From Calocera cornea HHB12733 (taxonomy: Eukaryota; Basidiomycota; Dacrymycetes; Dacrymycetales; Dacrymycetaceae): a stretch of 64,000 nucleotides of DNA. The notes beneath the pieces were generated by a model, which ran no database searches, was not told where the DNA came from, and worked only from the letters and a program-made list of their open reading frames with translations. Position numbers and translations under genes: made by a program. Below, one piece after another: positions 46,278-57,798 of this stretch. The stretch is from the NCBI GenBank assembly GCA_001632435.1, contig KV423952.1, forward strand, positions 151,334 to 215,333, written 5' to 3'. Position 1 is the first letter of the stretch, and every line of letters starts with the position of its first letter.

Positions 46278-47747
46278 ATGGCTCTCTACAACTTGAATAC
46301 CACCTCCTCTGGCTCATTTCAAGTCACCGAGCCGTTTCTCGACCCAGCTGCAGACGTTCTTCTCCGCTCTTCCGACGACGCACTCTTCCGAGTCCACAGA
46401 GCGATGTTGACGGTTGGCTCCGGGTTCTTCCGCGACATGCTTGCACTACCCCAGCCGAAGACCGAGGTTGAGGACATCATCATTGCATGGGAGGAGCCTG
46501 CCGCTGTTATCGACTGCCTTCTACGATTCGCCTATCCCATCGAGGAGCCGACTATCGCTGCTGTCGATCAGATCTTCGATGTCATTCGTGCTGCCGACAA
46601 GTGGCAATTCGAAGGACCACGGTTACGCCTGCTTGCAATCCTTCTCCAATCGCGATTGGTGCAAGATCATGGAATGGATATCTATTCGTTCTTCTGCGAG
46701 ATGGGATACGATGAGAAGGATAAGATTGCTCTTGAGGCTAGCAAGCAAGATCCACTGGATCCAACAGTGCGATCACATCTGCGTCACATGTCGGCGGTCG
46801 ATCTTCTCAGGCTCATCAAGACACGCGAGAATCCAGGCAAAATGTTCGACGAATGCTTCACACAGCCGATCGAATGGAAGCGATCACCGAGCATCAGGTC
46901 ACATGCCGATGCTATGGTACTCCACATGTTGAAGTATTGTTCAGACGACGAGGCGGATCTCACCGTCGTTTCGGTCGAGGGCGTCCGGATCCCCGTCATC
47001 AAGGTGTTTCTTGAGCGATCCTCGCCGATATTGCAGATGAATATTCATTCGGAGGTGCTTAAAGCACCCCTGTCCGAGGGTCACCCCATTCTCTATTGGG
47101 ATGAGGAAGCACCTACCATCGCCGCTCTACTTCACTATATCTACCCCATTTCAAAACCGCAACTGCGGTATCGCTGCGTCGATCATATCATCAGGTGGAC
47201 GGAAGCTGCGGCGAAGTGGGACATTCGCGCTCCTTTGGAGGCGTTGGTCGACCATCTGTTACAAGCACCTCGAATCACTGCCAACCCATTACGAATCTAC
47301 AGTCTGCTCTGTCGCTTGAACCTCGAGCCGGAACGACAGAAAGCACTGAGATACGCGATTGTCACGCCGCCACTTTTGCATCCAATCAAAGCCGACTTCA
47401 TGGGTATGACTGCGATGCAGCTGATCGAGCTGATCGAGACCTATAACATGCGACTGGCTAGGGCACGAACACTCGTCGAGTCAATCGGCCTACCATCTAT
47501 TCCCCGTTTCTGCAAACACCAGGACAAGTGGATCAATGGAACGGCGGTGATGAAGAAGGTCTTGTCTGACGCATTAGCTGAAACGCTTTGCCTAGACGCA
47601 CTTGGACCGACGAAGCTCATCGCTAACATGGCCGCCAGACTCTATTGCATTGAATGCCTCCCCGAGACCGGATCCATGCTTGAAGCTGCGTTACTTTGCG
47701 TGAAACTGGATCTGGAGGTTGTGCTGGAAATCTCTGGTCGTTATTGA
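46278..47747 (+). CDS. double-BTB/POZ protein, copy B
   Basis: Single exon of 489 aa starting MALYNLNTTSSGSF. First BTB unit from about residue 20 (FLDPAADVLLRSSDDALFRV, FFRDMLALP, IDCLLRFAYPI, IRAADKWQFEG); second from about 235 (DEADLTVVSVEGVRIPVIKV, IAALLHYIYPIS, AAAKWDIRAPLEAL). Both are followed by the same helical extensions as copy A (MDIYSFFCEMGY, NPLRIYSLLCRLN, ADFMGMTAMQLIELI). The C-terminal cysteines are conserved as RFCKHQDKW and LYCIECL. It converges on copy C with 106 bp between stops, so the pair arose by inverted local duplication. Cellular role unknown. Confidence 0.9.
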   Translation: MALYNLNTTSSGSFQVTEPFLDPAADVLLRSSDDALFRVHRAMLTVGSGFFRDMLALPQPKTEVEDIIIAWEEPAAVIDCLLRFAYPIEEPTIAAVDQIFDVIRAADKWQFEGPRLRLLAILLQSRLVQDHGMDIYSFFCEMGYDEKDKIALEASKQDPLDPTVRSHLRHMSAVDLLRLIKTRENPGKMFDECFTQPIEWKRSPSIRSHADAMVLHMLKYCSDDEADLTVVSVEGVRIPVIKVFLERSSPILQMNIHSEVLKAPLSEGHPILYWDEEAPTIAALLHYIYPISKPQLRYRCVDHIIRWTEAAAKWDIRAPLEALVDHLLQAPRITANPLRIYSLLCRLNLEPERQKALRYAIVTPPLLHPIKADFMGMTAMQLIELIETYNMRLARARTLVESIGLPSIPRFCKHQDKWINGTAVMKKVLSDALAETLCLDALGPTKLIANMAARLYCIECLPETGSMLEAALLCVKLDLEVVLEISGRY

Positions 47748-47853
47748 GTCCATCGTAGATCCAGGTACAGACACTTGTTGGATGCAGAACTACGTTGATT
47801 TGGAAATTTATTCGACATGAAAACATTGCACGTAGAGCAGCCTATACGGTTCG

Positions 47854-49359
47854 TTAAGATACAGCTCTGTTAAGAATGCCATCCAGCTTCGCCTTTAGGT
47901 TAGCGATCTCGTTTTCGCGGTCAGCAGTTGAACGATCACTGCTACGGGAGTACTTCATGCACTCGCTACAAGATAGGCTACCCCACACCGAGTGGAGTAG
48001 AAAAGCTGGAGAGGCGAAGGCTTGTGTGGTCATTTCGGCTGTTATCATGTCGGTAATGTACTCTTTGAAGGGTGGTGGTCTCGGCGGCCTAGGCATAAAA
48101 TGATTGTACTGAGAGGGCTGGGCCACGTTTCCATGGAATTGACAGGTGTAGTTCGAGGATTCTTGTTGTAAAAGGCCTGTGTCTCTGATAGCAGTGCGAA
48201 TATCCAACAGACACCGGTTCCGGTGATCGATAAGAGACATCAGATCTAGAGCTGTCATTTCGCCGAAATCTTCCTTATTCGGGTGGGCCGTAGGATCCTT
48301 CCTGATGGCATATACCGACGCGATTTTCTTTTCATTATCGAAGCCCATCCGACAGCAGAAGCCATATATCCGCAATGCATGAGAGGATAGTCGCCCGGGG
48401 CTGACGAGATCCGCTTTCAAAGGCTGCATGACGCATTCAAGTTGCCACGCGGTCGCTGCGCGCAGGAAAGTGATGACTTGCTCCAATGTGTATGCCGAAA
48501 GTGGGGCCCGATCCATCGGGTATATGTAGGACAGTAAGAGGTCAATGGTTGTTGACGGTGCCATCAACTGGATCGTCACCCTTTGCTGGCCAGCGTTAGA
48601 TCCGCTCGAGATAGCTTCGGCCTGCTTGATAAGTTCGGCCAGGTGTGGCGAGGCTTCTCGCAGGAAGAACTTGAAGACCTGAAACTCAATGCCATCCGAG
48701 GATTTGATGACGAGATCGGTCCCTGTCCTACGGAACGGCATGCTGGGAAGATGACTCGTTTCGACCCGAACGGCGGGCACCGACTGAGCGGTGAAACATT
48801 GCTCGAACATCTTGTCTTTGTGAGTTCGCAGCTTAATGAGTCGCAGGAGATCCAGTGCAGACATTGCCTTCAGATCATTTCGATACCTTGGTTCGCATGG
48901 GTCATTGACAGCAGCTGTCTCGGCGCTCCGAATCTTCTCTGCCTCGTAACCCATCTCGCAGGCAAACGAGTAAATACGGAGAGGCGAGACGAGCAAGAAC
49001 CGAGTGGCGATGAGATCTTGCTTCAGCATCGAAGTCGCGACTTCTATCTGCCATTTTTCGGCAGCTCGAATCAAGCACATCACTTCATCCAAAGAGATTA
49101 GGATGGGCTTGATCACCGGGTAGATATACTGGAGGAGTCGGTCGATGACGGCCGCAGGCTCCGGCCACGGTACAGGCTCCGATGGGTCCGAATTCGACGG
49201 CTGAGGGTGGTCAAACATGTTCGCAAATACGACTGAGCCTTCCGAGAGAAATGTCTTGAAGACACGGAATTCGACCCCATCGGAAGACTTGACAACTAGA
49301 TCAGCCTTGGGATTGCGGAAAGGCGTAGAGACTTGGAAAGGGACCCTGGCGCTTTGCAT
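47854..49359 (-). CDS. double-BTB/POZ protein, copy C
   Basis: Single exon of 501 aa starting MQSARVPFQVSTPF. First BTB unit: FRNPKADLVVKSSDGVEFRV, VVFANMFDHPQPS, IDRLLQYIYPVIKP, IRAAEKWQIEVA. Second: RRTGTDLVIKSSDGIEFQVF, IDLLLSYIYPMDRA, AATAWQLECVMQPL. The C-terminal site is YTCQFHG and LSCSECMKY, followed by a short coiled coil (DRENEIANLKAKLDGIL) that the other copies lack. An upstream in-frame ATG at 49644 would add 95 residues but would run to within 16 bp of the divergent RVB2 start and has no counterpart in the paralogues, so 49359 is preferred. Confidence 0.88.
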   Translation of the reverse strand: MQSARVPFQVSTPFRNPKADLVVKSSDGVEFRVFKTFLSEGSVVFANMFDHPQPSNSDPSEPVPWPEPAAVIDRLLQYIYPVIKPILISLDEVMCLIRAAEKWQIEVATSMLKQDLIATRFLLVSPLRIYSFACEMGYEAEKIRSAETAAVNDPCEPRYRNDLKAMSALDLLRLIKLRTHKDKMFEQCFTAQSVPAVRVETSHLPSMPFRRTGTDLVIKSSDGIEFQVFKFFLREASPHLAELIKQAEAISSGSNAGQQRVTIQLMAPSTTIDLLLSYIYPMDRAPLSAYTLEQVITFLRAATAWQLECVMQPLKADLVSPGRLSSHALRIYGFCCRMGFDNEKKIASVYAIRKDPTAHPNKEDFGEMTALDLMSLIDHRNRCLLDIRTAIRDTGLLQQESSNYTCQFHGNVAQPSQYNHFMPRPPRPPPFKEYITDMITAEMTTQAFASPAFLLHSVWGSLSCSECMKYSRSSDRSTADRENEIANLKAKLDGILNRAVS

Positions 49360-49659
49360 GGCGACAGCGTAGTTTCGGACTGTCGTTGGGGACGGGAGGC
49401 CAAGAGCGGTATACAGATCTCTGTGAGACTGTCGGAAATCGTTTTCAGTGTGCAACAAACTGTTGCAGCCCAAACCCTCAGTAGAGTAGATGTGAGGTCC
49501 GTCCGATCCAGTCATCGCGGCCTGCAGCGAATGACAGGTCCCTCTCGGAGTAACTTCGTCTCCGAGGGAGGCAGGTGAAAACCCCGAGTGGCGAAAATGG
49601 TCGTCTGCACGGTCTTCCCCCCTGCCACTGGACGCGTCTCCCATCGCTCTCGCAACACA
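49360..49659. promoter_or_regulatory. short divergent promoter shared by BTB copy C and RVB2
   Basis: Only 300 bp separate the two divergent start codons if copy C begins at 49359, so transcription of both must start inside this segment. No TATA box is visible, as usual for housekeeping genes such as RVB2. Confidence 0.55.
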
Positions 49660-51321
<1,662 letters not shown>

Positions 51322-52272
51322 GAATGAGCCGAGAGATGTAGTGCCCGATGACGTTGATGTACAGCTGTATTTCTCCACTAATGCATTTCTTGAAGACGAG
51401 TGATGCTATGTCGAACCCTATTGCAGGGTTTGCTCTTCGGCGCGGAGCAGCTATGCTGCAATTTTCATCTCGGAGCATTGGCGGTGGTCGACGAGTTACA
51501 GCAAAGTTCGTCATTTGGTCAGGAGCGACACACCAGCGGCCAGCGTCCGTTCGTGCCCTACTGACCGTCCTCTGCTGAAAATTTACTAAGTTAACAATGA
51601 AATCAAAATGTCTTGGGTTTGCGGGGAAATAGGTCCGCCGACGTCGTCGGACCCTGCCAGTCCGCACCGCATCCAGGGTTTCCTCACACCATGTCTTTGA
51701 TACCTGCTTGGCGATGACGTCGAATTTCATTACTGAAAGTCGCCCTCTGTCCCAACCACGGCACTGCAAGGACTGGATGCACGCGCTCGTTGTCGCATAC
51801 ACACTCCGTGGTGTCTCGTCGGGGTAATGGCGAGCGAACCGCAACCCTTGTTCCGCCCGCTTTCTGCGGCCGGTTCCCCGCCGCCGACGCCGCTCAGCGG
51901 CTGCCGTCTCTGCGCTTCTGTTGGACTGGCAAATCTGCTTTGTCTCTGTTGACATTTGGGTACGCCTCATGACGAGCTCGCCTCCGTTGCTGGCGGGATG
52001 TACTGCTGCTGGTGGAACATCAACATCGTTCGAAAGTCGTTGGTTTGAGACTCGGTTTCCGACTGGCTGGAAGTCTCTTGCGGCCAACAGTGCTCGCGAG
52101 GCAAGCCTCTTGCGTATATAAGGAGAGAGGGAATGCGCACTTTGAAAACAACAACTCAAGCATCACTCGCATTCACATCTTCGCATCTTCGCATCTTCAG
52201 CATCTCCATCACCCATCCAACGCATTTGCATTCCCCGCACATCACTATCATTCCAACACACACATAACCATT
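51322..52272. other. intergenic, with promoter of secreted protein 1
   Basis: No gene-like frame. TATATAAG at 52115-52122 lies about 155 bp upstream of the start at 52273 and is followed by a C/A/T-rich leader with repeated CATCTTCGCATC units at 52171-52200. Confidence 0.55.
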
Positions 52273-52980
52273 ATGCTCGCATTCGCCACCGCCATCACTC
52301 TCGCCGCCTCCGCGCTCGCTCTCCCCACCAGGTCCGCAACCTGCTACATGGGCTACGGCAGCGTCTCCGTCCAGAACGCTTTGTTCAACCAGACGATTGG
52401 CTACCTGTCCAAGGACCTGCTGGGCGGCCACATGCAGGTCACGACCGACGCGTCGAACGCTCTCACCGGCTCGGTCAACTGCCCAGGAGAGCAGAGCATG
52501 ATCATCCAGAACGCTCCGAACGCGTACAACGCGGTGGCCGCGGCTGCGACCTACAACACTACCATGGCTGCTGGCAGCCCTAATTGGGCATTCCTCGTCG
52601 CCGCCGAGACTTGTGCGTTGTCTTTCTTCTCAATTCTGCCCATATATGCTGACTCAGCTATCCTAGCCGGCTCCTACACTGGTGCTGCTAACGTCGCCAA
52701 TGCCTGGTCTGACGCCAATAACGGTGTCCCCGCGCCCTCCAAGTCCAACATCTTCACCTTTGCGGGCACGGCCGACTCCAAGCCAGGCCCGCTCAACCTG
52801 ACCTGGCAGAACACGGATGGCTCGACCGCCGAGCTGACCGCTTTCATCAGCAACGACAACTACCTCGTCGGCGTTACTGCTGATTTCCCGGCGTTCCTTA
52901 CCGTTATGGGATACAAAGATGAGACGCCTTACGCGAGCTTCACCCCGGTGTACTTCCAGATGAACGGCGTTGCTGAGTAA
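52273..52980 (+). CDS. small secreted protein, local family member 1
   Basis: Two exons, 52273..52612 and 52658..52980, encode 220 aa; the 45-bp intron (GTGCGT donor, GCTGAC branch) is a multiple of three and reads through, but its removal aligns the protein with members 2 and 3. A signal peptide (MLAFATAITLAASALALP) is followed by two conserved cysteines (TCYMGYG and NCPGEQ), an N-glycosylation site NQT, then SPNWAFLVA, NVANAWSDA, LNLTWQNTDGSTAELTAFIS and VGVTADFPAFL. I do not recognise a domain. It looks like a compact extracellular beta-rich protein. Confidence 0.88.
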   Translation: MLAFATAITLAASALALPTRSATCYMGYGSVSVQNALFNQTIGYLSKDLLGGHMQVTTDASNALTGSVNCPGEQSMIIQNAPNAYNAVAAAATYNTTMAAGSPNWAFLVAAETCALSFFSILPIYADSAILAGSYTGAANVANAWSDANNGVPAPSKSNIFTFAGTADSKPGPLNLTWQNTDGSTAELTAFISNDNYLVGVTADFPAFLTVMGYKDETPYASFTPVYFQMNGVAE

Positions 52981-53713
52981 ACGCCTCTCCGCACAGATGT
53001 TCTAGCTTGCATGGTCCATTATAGTGACACGCATGTTACAGACTTCTGTCTACTCTAGAATTGATTATGAGAGTATCGGATACCTGCGTGCATACTGTGG
53101 AGGATGCGCAAAGATGGATGCGCAGACTGGAGATTGCAAACCCTTCGACGCCCCCCAGGCTCTCTCGCAAACCACCACATGACGGTGGACCTGGTGATGA
53201 AGGACACTGCGATATCTTCTGAGATCCATGGCACTGATACGGCGTCGATTTCCCCACCGTATCTCTCGCACGTATGCGTGCTAGCATTGTTCTCCAATTG
53301 GAGAGGACCGGACCTAAAATTTGCGCTTGCCGTGCTCATGCGCGACAGAAGCGGGGAACGTCCGGGAAGAAGCTGAAGAAGACTGATCCGCCTCACTGTT
53401 CCGCTCCGCAACTGTACCCGGCCGCTCGAGACTAACAGCTTTGCTTGCCAGCTATATCGTTCCTTGTTTGTCTCTATTTCCATGCTGTACGCTACTAACC
53501 TGTGGATACAGTGCACTTTCTGCGCTCTTGCGCGTGGCGACCGCAGGTTGCGGTTGGGCGCTAAGCTGAACCAAGCCGCTTGAATCGGGCCGCTATCAGC
53601 CCCCAAATATTTAACCCGGGCCCATTGGAGCTACTGTTCGGGCATCAACCAGCCATCCCCGTCCTTTATCAACCATCCACTCAACATCCATCGTTCTGCT
53701 ATTCATTCCAGCC
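52981..53713. other. intergenic between secreted proteins 1 and 2
   Basis: No supported gene. An AT-rich AAATATTTAACC at about 53605-53616 is the likely TATA-like element of the next gene, followed by a CATCAACC/TCAACCATCC-rich leader. Confidence 0.5.
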
Positions 53714-54635
53714 ATGCTCTCTTTGGTATTGGTTGCAGTTCTTACTGCCACGGCCCAAGCACTTGCCGTTCCACCCGCGGAACGCGATACGCTGTTAGTT
53801 CTGCTTTTGAAATGCTTACAATAGCTAATAGTGCCTCAGCTGCTATGATTCCATAGGCAGTCCCATCTACCTCGCTTCGGCTTCCGACTCAACTCATATG
53901 CTTGGGTTCATCCGTGCCGACCTTTCTGAGGGAACTTTTGTCACGACCCCTTCCTTGACAGGGATGATGGACGGTGGGCTTTCTTGTCCCGGACCGAAGC
54001 CGTTCAATGTCAAGGTAAAGAAGCGGGAAATTCAGTGACTTGGCTCTTTAGCTGACTAGCCTAGAATGCAAACCCAGACACGTACCAGTGGCTCGTCGGG
54101 GTCACACAACTGGGGGTCGATATGGGACCGGGAAACCCTAACTATGCTCTCCTGACCAGTATGTGGACGCCATTTAGTTGAAACTCAAAAGGCTCACCGT
54201 TCTCAGCGGGGACCGGCTCCGGTAGGACGAACGCGTGGACGGATGCCACCGGCACCCTTCCGTTCGTGGTAAGTCGTTTTGCAGACGGAAATATAGCATT
54301 TGTCAAACCGATGACCAATTCTCTAGTCACAAGCAATTGGGCTGACAACCATGGGTCCTCGGCTCGGTACCGATACCGGCAACGTAACCCTAACGTGGAC
54401 GAACGCTTCTGGGGCTTACGGAGGCGTGGTTCCGCTTACTGCGTTTATCACACCGGGCGGAAGTGTCGGCGTCACTGGGGACTTTCTCATGTTTCAAATA
54501 GACAGCGGCCTGGATATCCACCCCGAGAATTGCGTTGAGGTGGTAAGTGGTGTCACTGGTGTACCAAGGGGAACTGCAGGTCGCTCATCTCGTCTGCAGA
54601 TCTTCCAGACCATCCAGGAGCGTCCTGTTCCATAA
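53714..54635 (+). CDS. small secreted protein, local family member 2
   Basis: Six exons, about 53714..53793, 53840..54014, 54066..54158, 54207..54268, 54327..54542 and 54600..54635, for about 220 aa. A signal peptide (MLSLVLVAVLTATAQALAVP) leads into the family pattern: LCYDSIG and LSCPGPK (the two conserved Cys), NPNYALLT, RTNAWTDATG, VTLTWTNASGAYGG, VPLTAFITPGGSVGVTGDF and a short last exon IFQTIQERPVP. The third exon needs a length of 3n+1 to keep the protein frame, while strict counting from 54066 to 54158 gives 3n; either one boundary or base is misread by me or the copy carries a one-base frameshift. The other phases close. Confidence 0.75.
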
Positions 54636-54888
54636 GACTACGGCTATGGTGGAGCACCGAATTCCGCATTGCAGGAACTTTGTGTCTAATGCGACTTGAA
54701 TATTATCAGCGGACTCACGGAAGTCAAAGTGCCATGTTTTCAGTCAGTAATTACATGAGCTTCAGACCAGAACATCCATTTGTGGCGCGTCGCGCGACAC
54801 ACCACAAGCGCAGCACCGGATCGCTTCCTTATGACGATCATCATCCCTCCTTCCGTCTCCGCTGCAGCCAATTCCTCTCACCCGGAAC

Positions 54889-55401
54889 CATGGTCCATCA
54901 CAGCAGGGCATCCGAACCATCTCGCGCATTCATACCAAGCCTCCCCAGCGAGGTCCTATCCATGATATCCGAGCTCGTTCACCAGTAGTGTTGTCCAGGC
55001 TCGGGCTCCGAGTCGACTTGAACTCGAGCCAAGCCGGGAGGGAGCCGAACCAAAGCCGCTTGGAGCCGAGCCGAAGCCGTTCTCGGCTCCAGCTCAAGTA
55101 AAATGACGAGAAAAGCCGACTCGAGTCGGCGTAGAGTCAACCTGAGCCGGCTCCGCGAGCCAAGTTGCTCAAATGGCTCGACTCCAGCTCAGGCAAAATA
55201 ACGCTGCTAAACCGAGCCGAGCCGCTGACTAATGAGCCAAAGCCGAGCCGAGCCGAGCTGGACAACACTATTCACCAGGAAGCGGTGCTTGACCATTCCG
55301 ATCATTGGTATTCCGCCGGTAACCAGTTGCATCATCCCTACATTCCACCCACGTTATGGCATCTGCTCTTCATACTCTGGCACGTGGATCGTACGTGGTG
55401 A
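54889..55401 (+). pseudogene. truncated F-box protein relic interrupted by a MITE
   Basis: From the ATG at 54889 the frame reads FIPSLPSEVLSMISELVHQ, an F-box start, then hits a stop created by a 285-bp insertion at 54986. Beyond the insertion and its 8-bp duplication the same frame continues EAVLDHSDHWYSAGNQLH and LWHLLFILWHVDRTW before a TGA at 55401. This parallels the intact neighbour (LPTDILAIIFEFVHEA, VLDMTQTD, LMKLLSTLCSVDRIW), so it is a paralogue broken by the element. The sequence after 55401 is already frameshifted relative to the paralogue and then merges into the leader of the intact gene, so the copy was truncated as well as interrupted. Confidence 0.8.
54986..55270. mobile_element. 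285-bp hAT-type MITE with 8-bp target duplication
   Basis: The left end TAGTGTTGTCCAGGCTCGG and the right end CCGAGCTGGACAACACTA are inverted repeats with one indel. The flanks 54978-54985 and 55271-55278 are both TTCACCAG, a perfect 8-bp target-site duplication. A TAG-G-TTG-type end with 8-bp duplication is characteristic of hAT elements. The interior is rich in GAGCCGAGCC and related palindromic motifs and has no coding capacity. It sits inside the F-box codons of the relic at 54889-55401. Confidence 0.93.
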
Positions 55402-55465
55402 CTTGATCACTCACGCAGCACGTTGCCGGTGCAAACCGACCATTAGCTCCCACGCTTTCCTCGAA

Positions 55466-56452
55466 ATGACCATCGGTAGACTTCCTACCGACATACTGGC
55501 CATCATATTCGAATTTGTTCATGAGGCACTTGTGCTCGACATGACCCAAACCGATTCACGACCTGATTCGTCCGCAGAAGAGGGCGTTATCGACATATTC
55601 ACATCGCCGGCGCTGATGAAGCTCCTCTCCACACTCTGCTCCGTGGATCGTATATGGAAGAACCTCACTCATTCCCTGCCTTACATTTGGGCCGTCATAC
55701 CCATACTCGATCCAACCACGCCTCTCCAATCAATCGAACACTTCGTACAGCGGTCAAGATGCCTCTCGCTCACGCTATTCATCGACATCAACCTGGCCGA
55801 CCTGCTTCATGCGGCTCTGGGTCTTATGGAACGATACGATGCTCTGCCTCGGGTGAAGAGCGTTAATGTTGTACCCCTTGACTATGGCGATCCGACTGCT
55901 CTGGATGAGCAGCATTTCCCTCGTCTAAAGCGTCTCGACCTATACGAGTTTTTCCCTCGACACTTGCCCATCCTCTGGAGCTGGTTGGAGGAACATGCCG
56001 AACGACTAGAATGTCTGGATTTGGCATATGTGTACTTCCCGTTCGACACCTTTCATGTTGCGCACTTGCCCATTCTCTCGTTGCCGCGACTCAACCGACT
56101 AAGGCTGGATCACGCCGACGACTGGCTCTCCGCGAAGCTCCTCGAGGGGAGTCTCCCGTCACTCACCGAGCTACACATCTACGATATCGACTTCCCAATG
56201 GATCAGCTGCCCTCTGAATCTATGCCCTCAATGCGCATACTAGCCTTTCAAGCGTCCCAGGACGGCAAGTGTTGCCTGCTATTCCGCATGGCGGAGCTCT
56301 CCCATGGCTTGGAATCCATTACCTTCACAAATCACAACGCATATTACCACGAACGCTGCTTGGAAAGGTTTCGACCGCAGTATGAGAGACATGTCCCAAC
56401 GCCTGTTCAGTATTTACGCGCCCGCATTGACGCGTTTGATCCTACGGGGTAG
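55466..56452 (+). CDS. F-box-like protein with leucine-rich C-terminal region
   Basis: Single exon of 328 aa. The N-terminus MTIGRLPTDILAIIFEFVHE is an F-box-like helix pair, followed by LMKLLSTLCSVDRIWKNLTH SLPYIW, typical of Agaricomycete F-box proteins. Downstream, irregular leucine-rich segments (FPRLKRLDLYEF, LERLECLDLAYVYF-like ERLECLDLAYVYF, LPRLNRLRLDHADDW, LPSLTELHIYDIDF) suggest an LRR-like fold that would recruit targets to an SCF ubiquitin ligase. The ATG at 55466 is chosen because it begins the F-box; the open frame extends upstream into MITE DNA without meaning. It is the intact relative of the relic just upstream. Confidence 0.85.
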   Translation: MTIGRLPTDILAIIFEFVHEALVLDMTQTDSRPDSSAEEGVIDIFTSPALMKLLSTLCSVDRIWKNLTHSLPYIWAVIPILDPTTPLQSIEHFVQRSRCLSLTLFIDINLADLLHAALGLMERYDALPRVKSVNVVPLDYGDPTALDEQHFPRLKRLDLYEFFPRHLPILWSWLEEHAERLECLDLAYVYFPFDTFHVAHLPILSLPRLNRLRLDHADDWLSAKLLEGSLPSLTELHIYDIDFPMDQLPSESMPSMRILAFQASQDGKCCLLFRMAELSHGLESITFTNHNAYYHERCLERFRPQYERHVPTPVQYLRARIDAFDPTG

Positions 56453-56882
56453 AGAAGTCCGCGAGTTGATTCTTCGAAAGGTTATGTAGACCATCGAGCC
56501 GAGTCTGTAAACCCAGCCCCTCGCACGACTGGGATTGTACTCCATGATGTTGCACTGCTTCCGGACGACAGCATCAGCTGAAGCGCACCTCTGGCGGCCC
56601 ATCCTACGACACGAATACGACCCCCACATTACTTTTCCCACGGGGCCAGATGCGGAGGAGGGTTATTGCAAGTGCATGATTGCTTCGATCACGGGATAGT
56701 AGCTATGTGATTTGACTTCAATCAAGCGTCCTTGTACGGCCCCAGATAGATACTCTTATGCAATACACCACTAGAACGTGTATGAACCTATCCAGATTTG
56801 ATGAATCGGGGGCTCTCGCAACTCAACAAACCCTGGTGTTTCAAACAAAGCTGAACTACCTCCTAATGCGACAATGAGGAGT
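56453..56882. other. intergenic between convergent F-box and secreted protein 3 genes
   Basis: 430 bp containing only the two 3-prime ends; AT-rich around 56690-56830. No feature seen. Confidence 0.5.
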
Positions 56883-57798
56883 CTACGACGAACCCACAAT
56901 CTGGAAGTTCTTAGGGAAGAAGAGATGAGCTACGGCAATGGCTTTCCCAGCAACACAGGCACATACCACAGCAGTGTAGTTCTCACCCTGAGCGGCCATG
57001 GTGGCAAGGAACATGGTGAGATCGCCGGTGATACCAACGAGATTCCCGTCAGATCTCGCAAATCCATACGCCGTAATATGAACAGTATCCCCGGATCCGT
57101 CTTGCCACCCCACGGTCATGTTAGCCAAGCCAACTCCGTAGGCGTTGAAGATGCCCTGCCTCAGCTGGCGGACCGAAAGATGCAGTCAGAATGAATCGCG
57201 AATTTAAACACCACACCACTACGTACAGAAACCGGAGGGACACCGGTAGCATCGGCCCAGGCATTGGCAACATATTTAAGGCCCGCTTGGGCTGAACTTG
57301 GCGTCAGACAATTCGACTGAGATGCGCGGCACTTCGCGTACATGTGGTCAGAACTGCCCAGTTTGGAGTGCCAGTCCCCAGCGTCTCATTGTAGAGAGCC
57401 GCGCCGGCGAAGTATGGGTATGTGTTCGGGATCGGATTCTACCACCCAAGTTGTTTAGCAAATCGTTTCTTTGGACTCGAAACCTCGCACCCCCACGACT
57501 GTTACGGTCGGCGACGATCCACAAGGCAACTTAGCGATCATAGCTGAGTTGACATTCTGGGTAAGAACGACTTGTCCCTTTAAGAGTGTGGCGGAGAGAT
57601 AGCCCAGGAAAGCATTTGTGCTTGCAGAGGCAACTGTGATAGTCCCATATGCAACCGTACAACTGAGGACAAGTTAAGGGACCGTGTTGAAGAGCACACG
57701 AGCGGAGCATACTTAGCTTGGCGCTCATTGATTGCCATAGTGGAGACCAGTGTACCGGCGAAGAGGATCGACAAGGCCGTGCCAATAGAGAGCATCAT
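56883..57798 (-). CDS. small secreted protein, local family member 3
   Basis: Six exons, complement(56883..56909, 56967..57164, 57227..57291, 57342..57438, 57491..57662, 57713..57798), encode 214 aa in consistent phase (the donor at 57490 could instead be at 57496). A signal peptide (MMLSIGTALSILFAGTLVST) is followed by the family pattern: NCTVAYGT and LPCGSS (two conserved Cys), NETLGTGTPNWAVLT, KYVANAWADATGVPP, ANMTVGWQDGSGDTVHITAY, LVGITGDLTMFL and a short last exon NFQIVGSS. Intron positions largely match member 2 (after the Cys-containing exon and before the final 9-12-codon exon), so the two share a gene structure that member 1 has mostly lost. The start may be 57798 or the adjacent ATG at 57795. 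Confidence 0.85.

Noticed and set aside
49360..49644. N-terminal extension of BTB copy C from the ATG at 49644
   Set aside because: Would place its start 16 bp from the divergent RVB2 start and has no counterpart in the paralogues.
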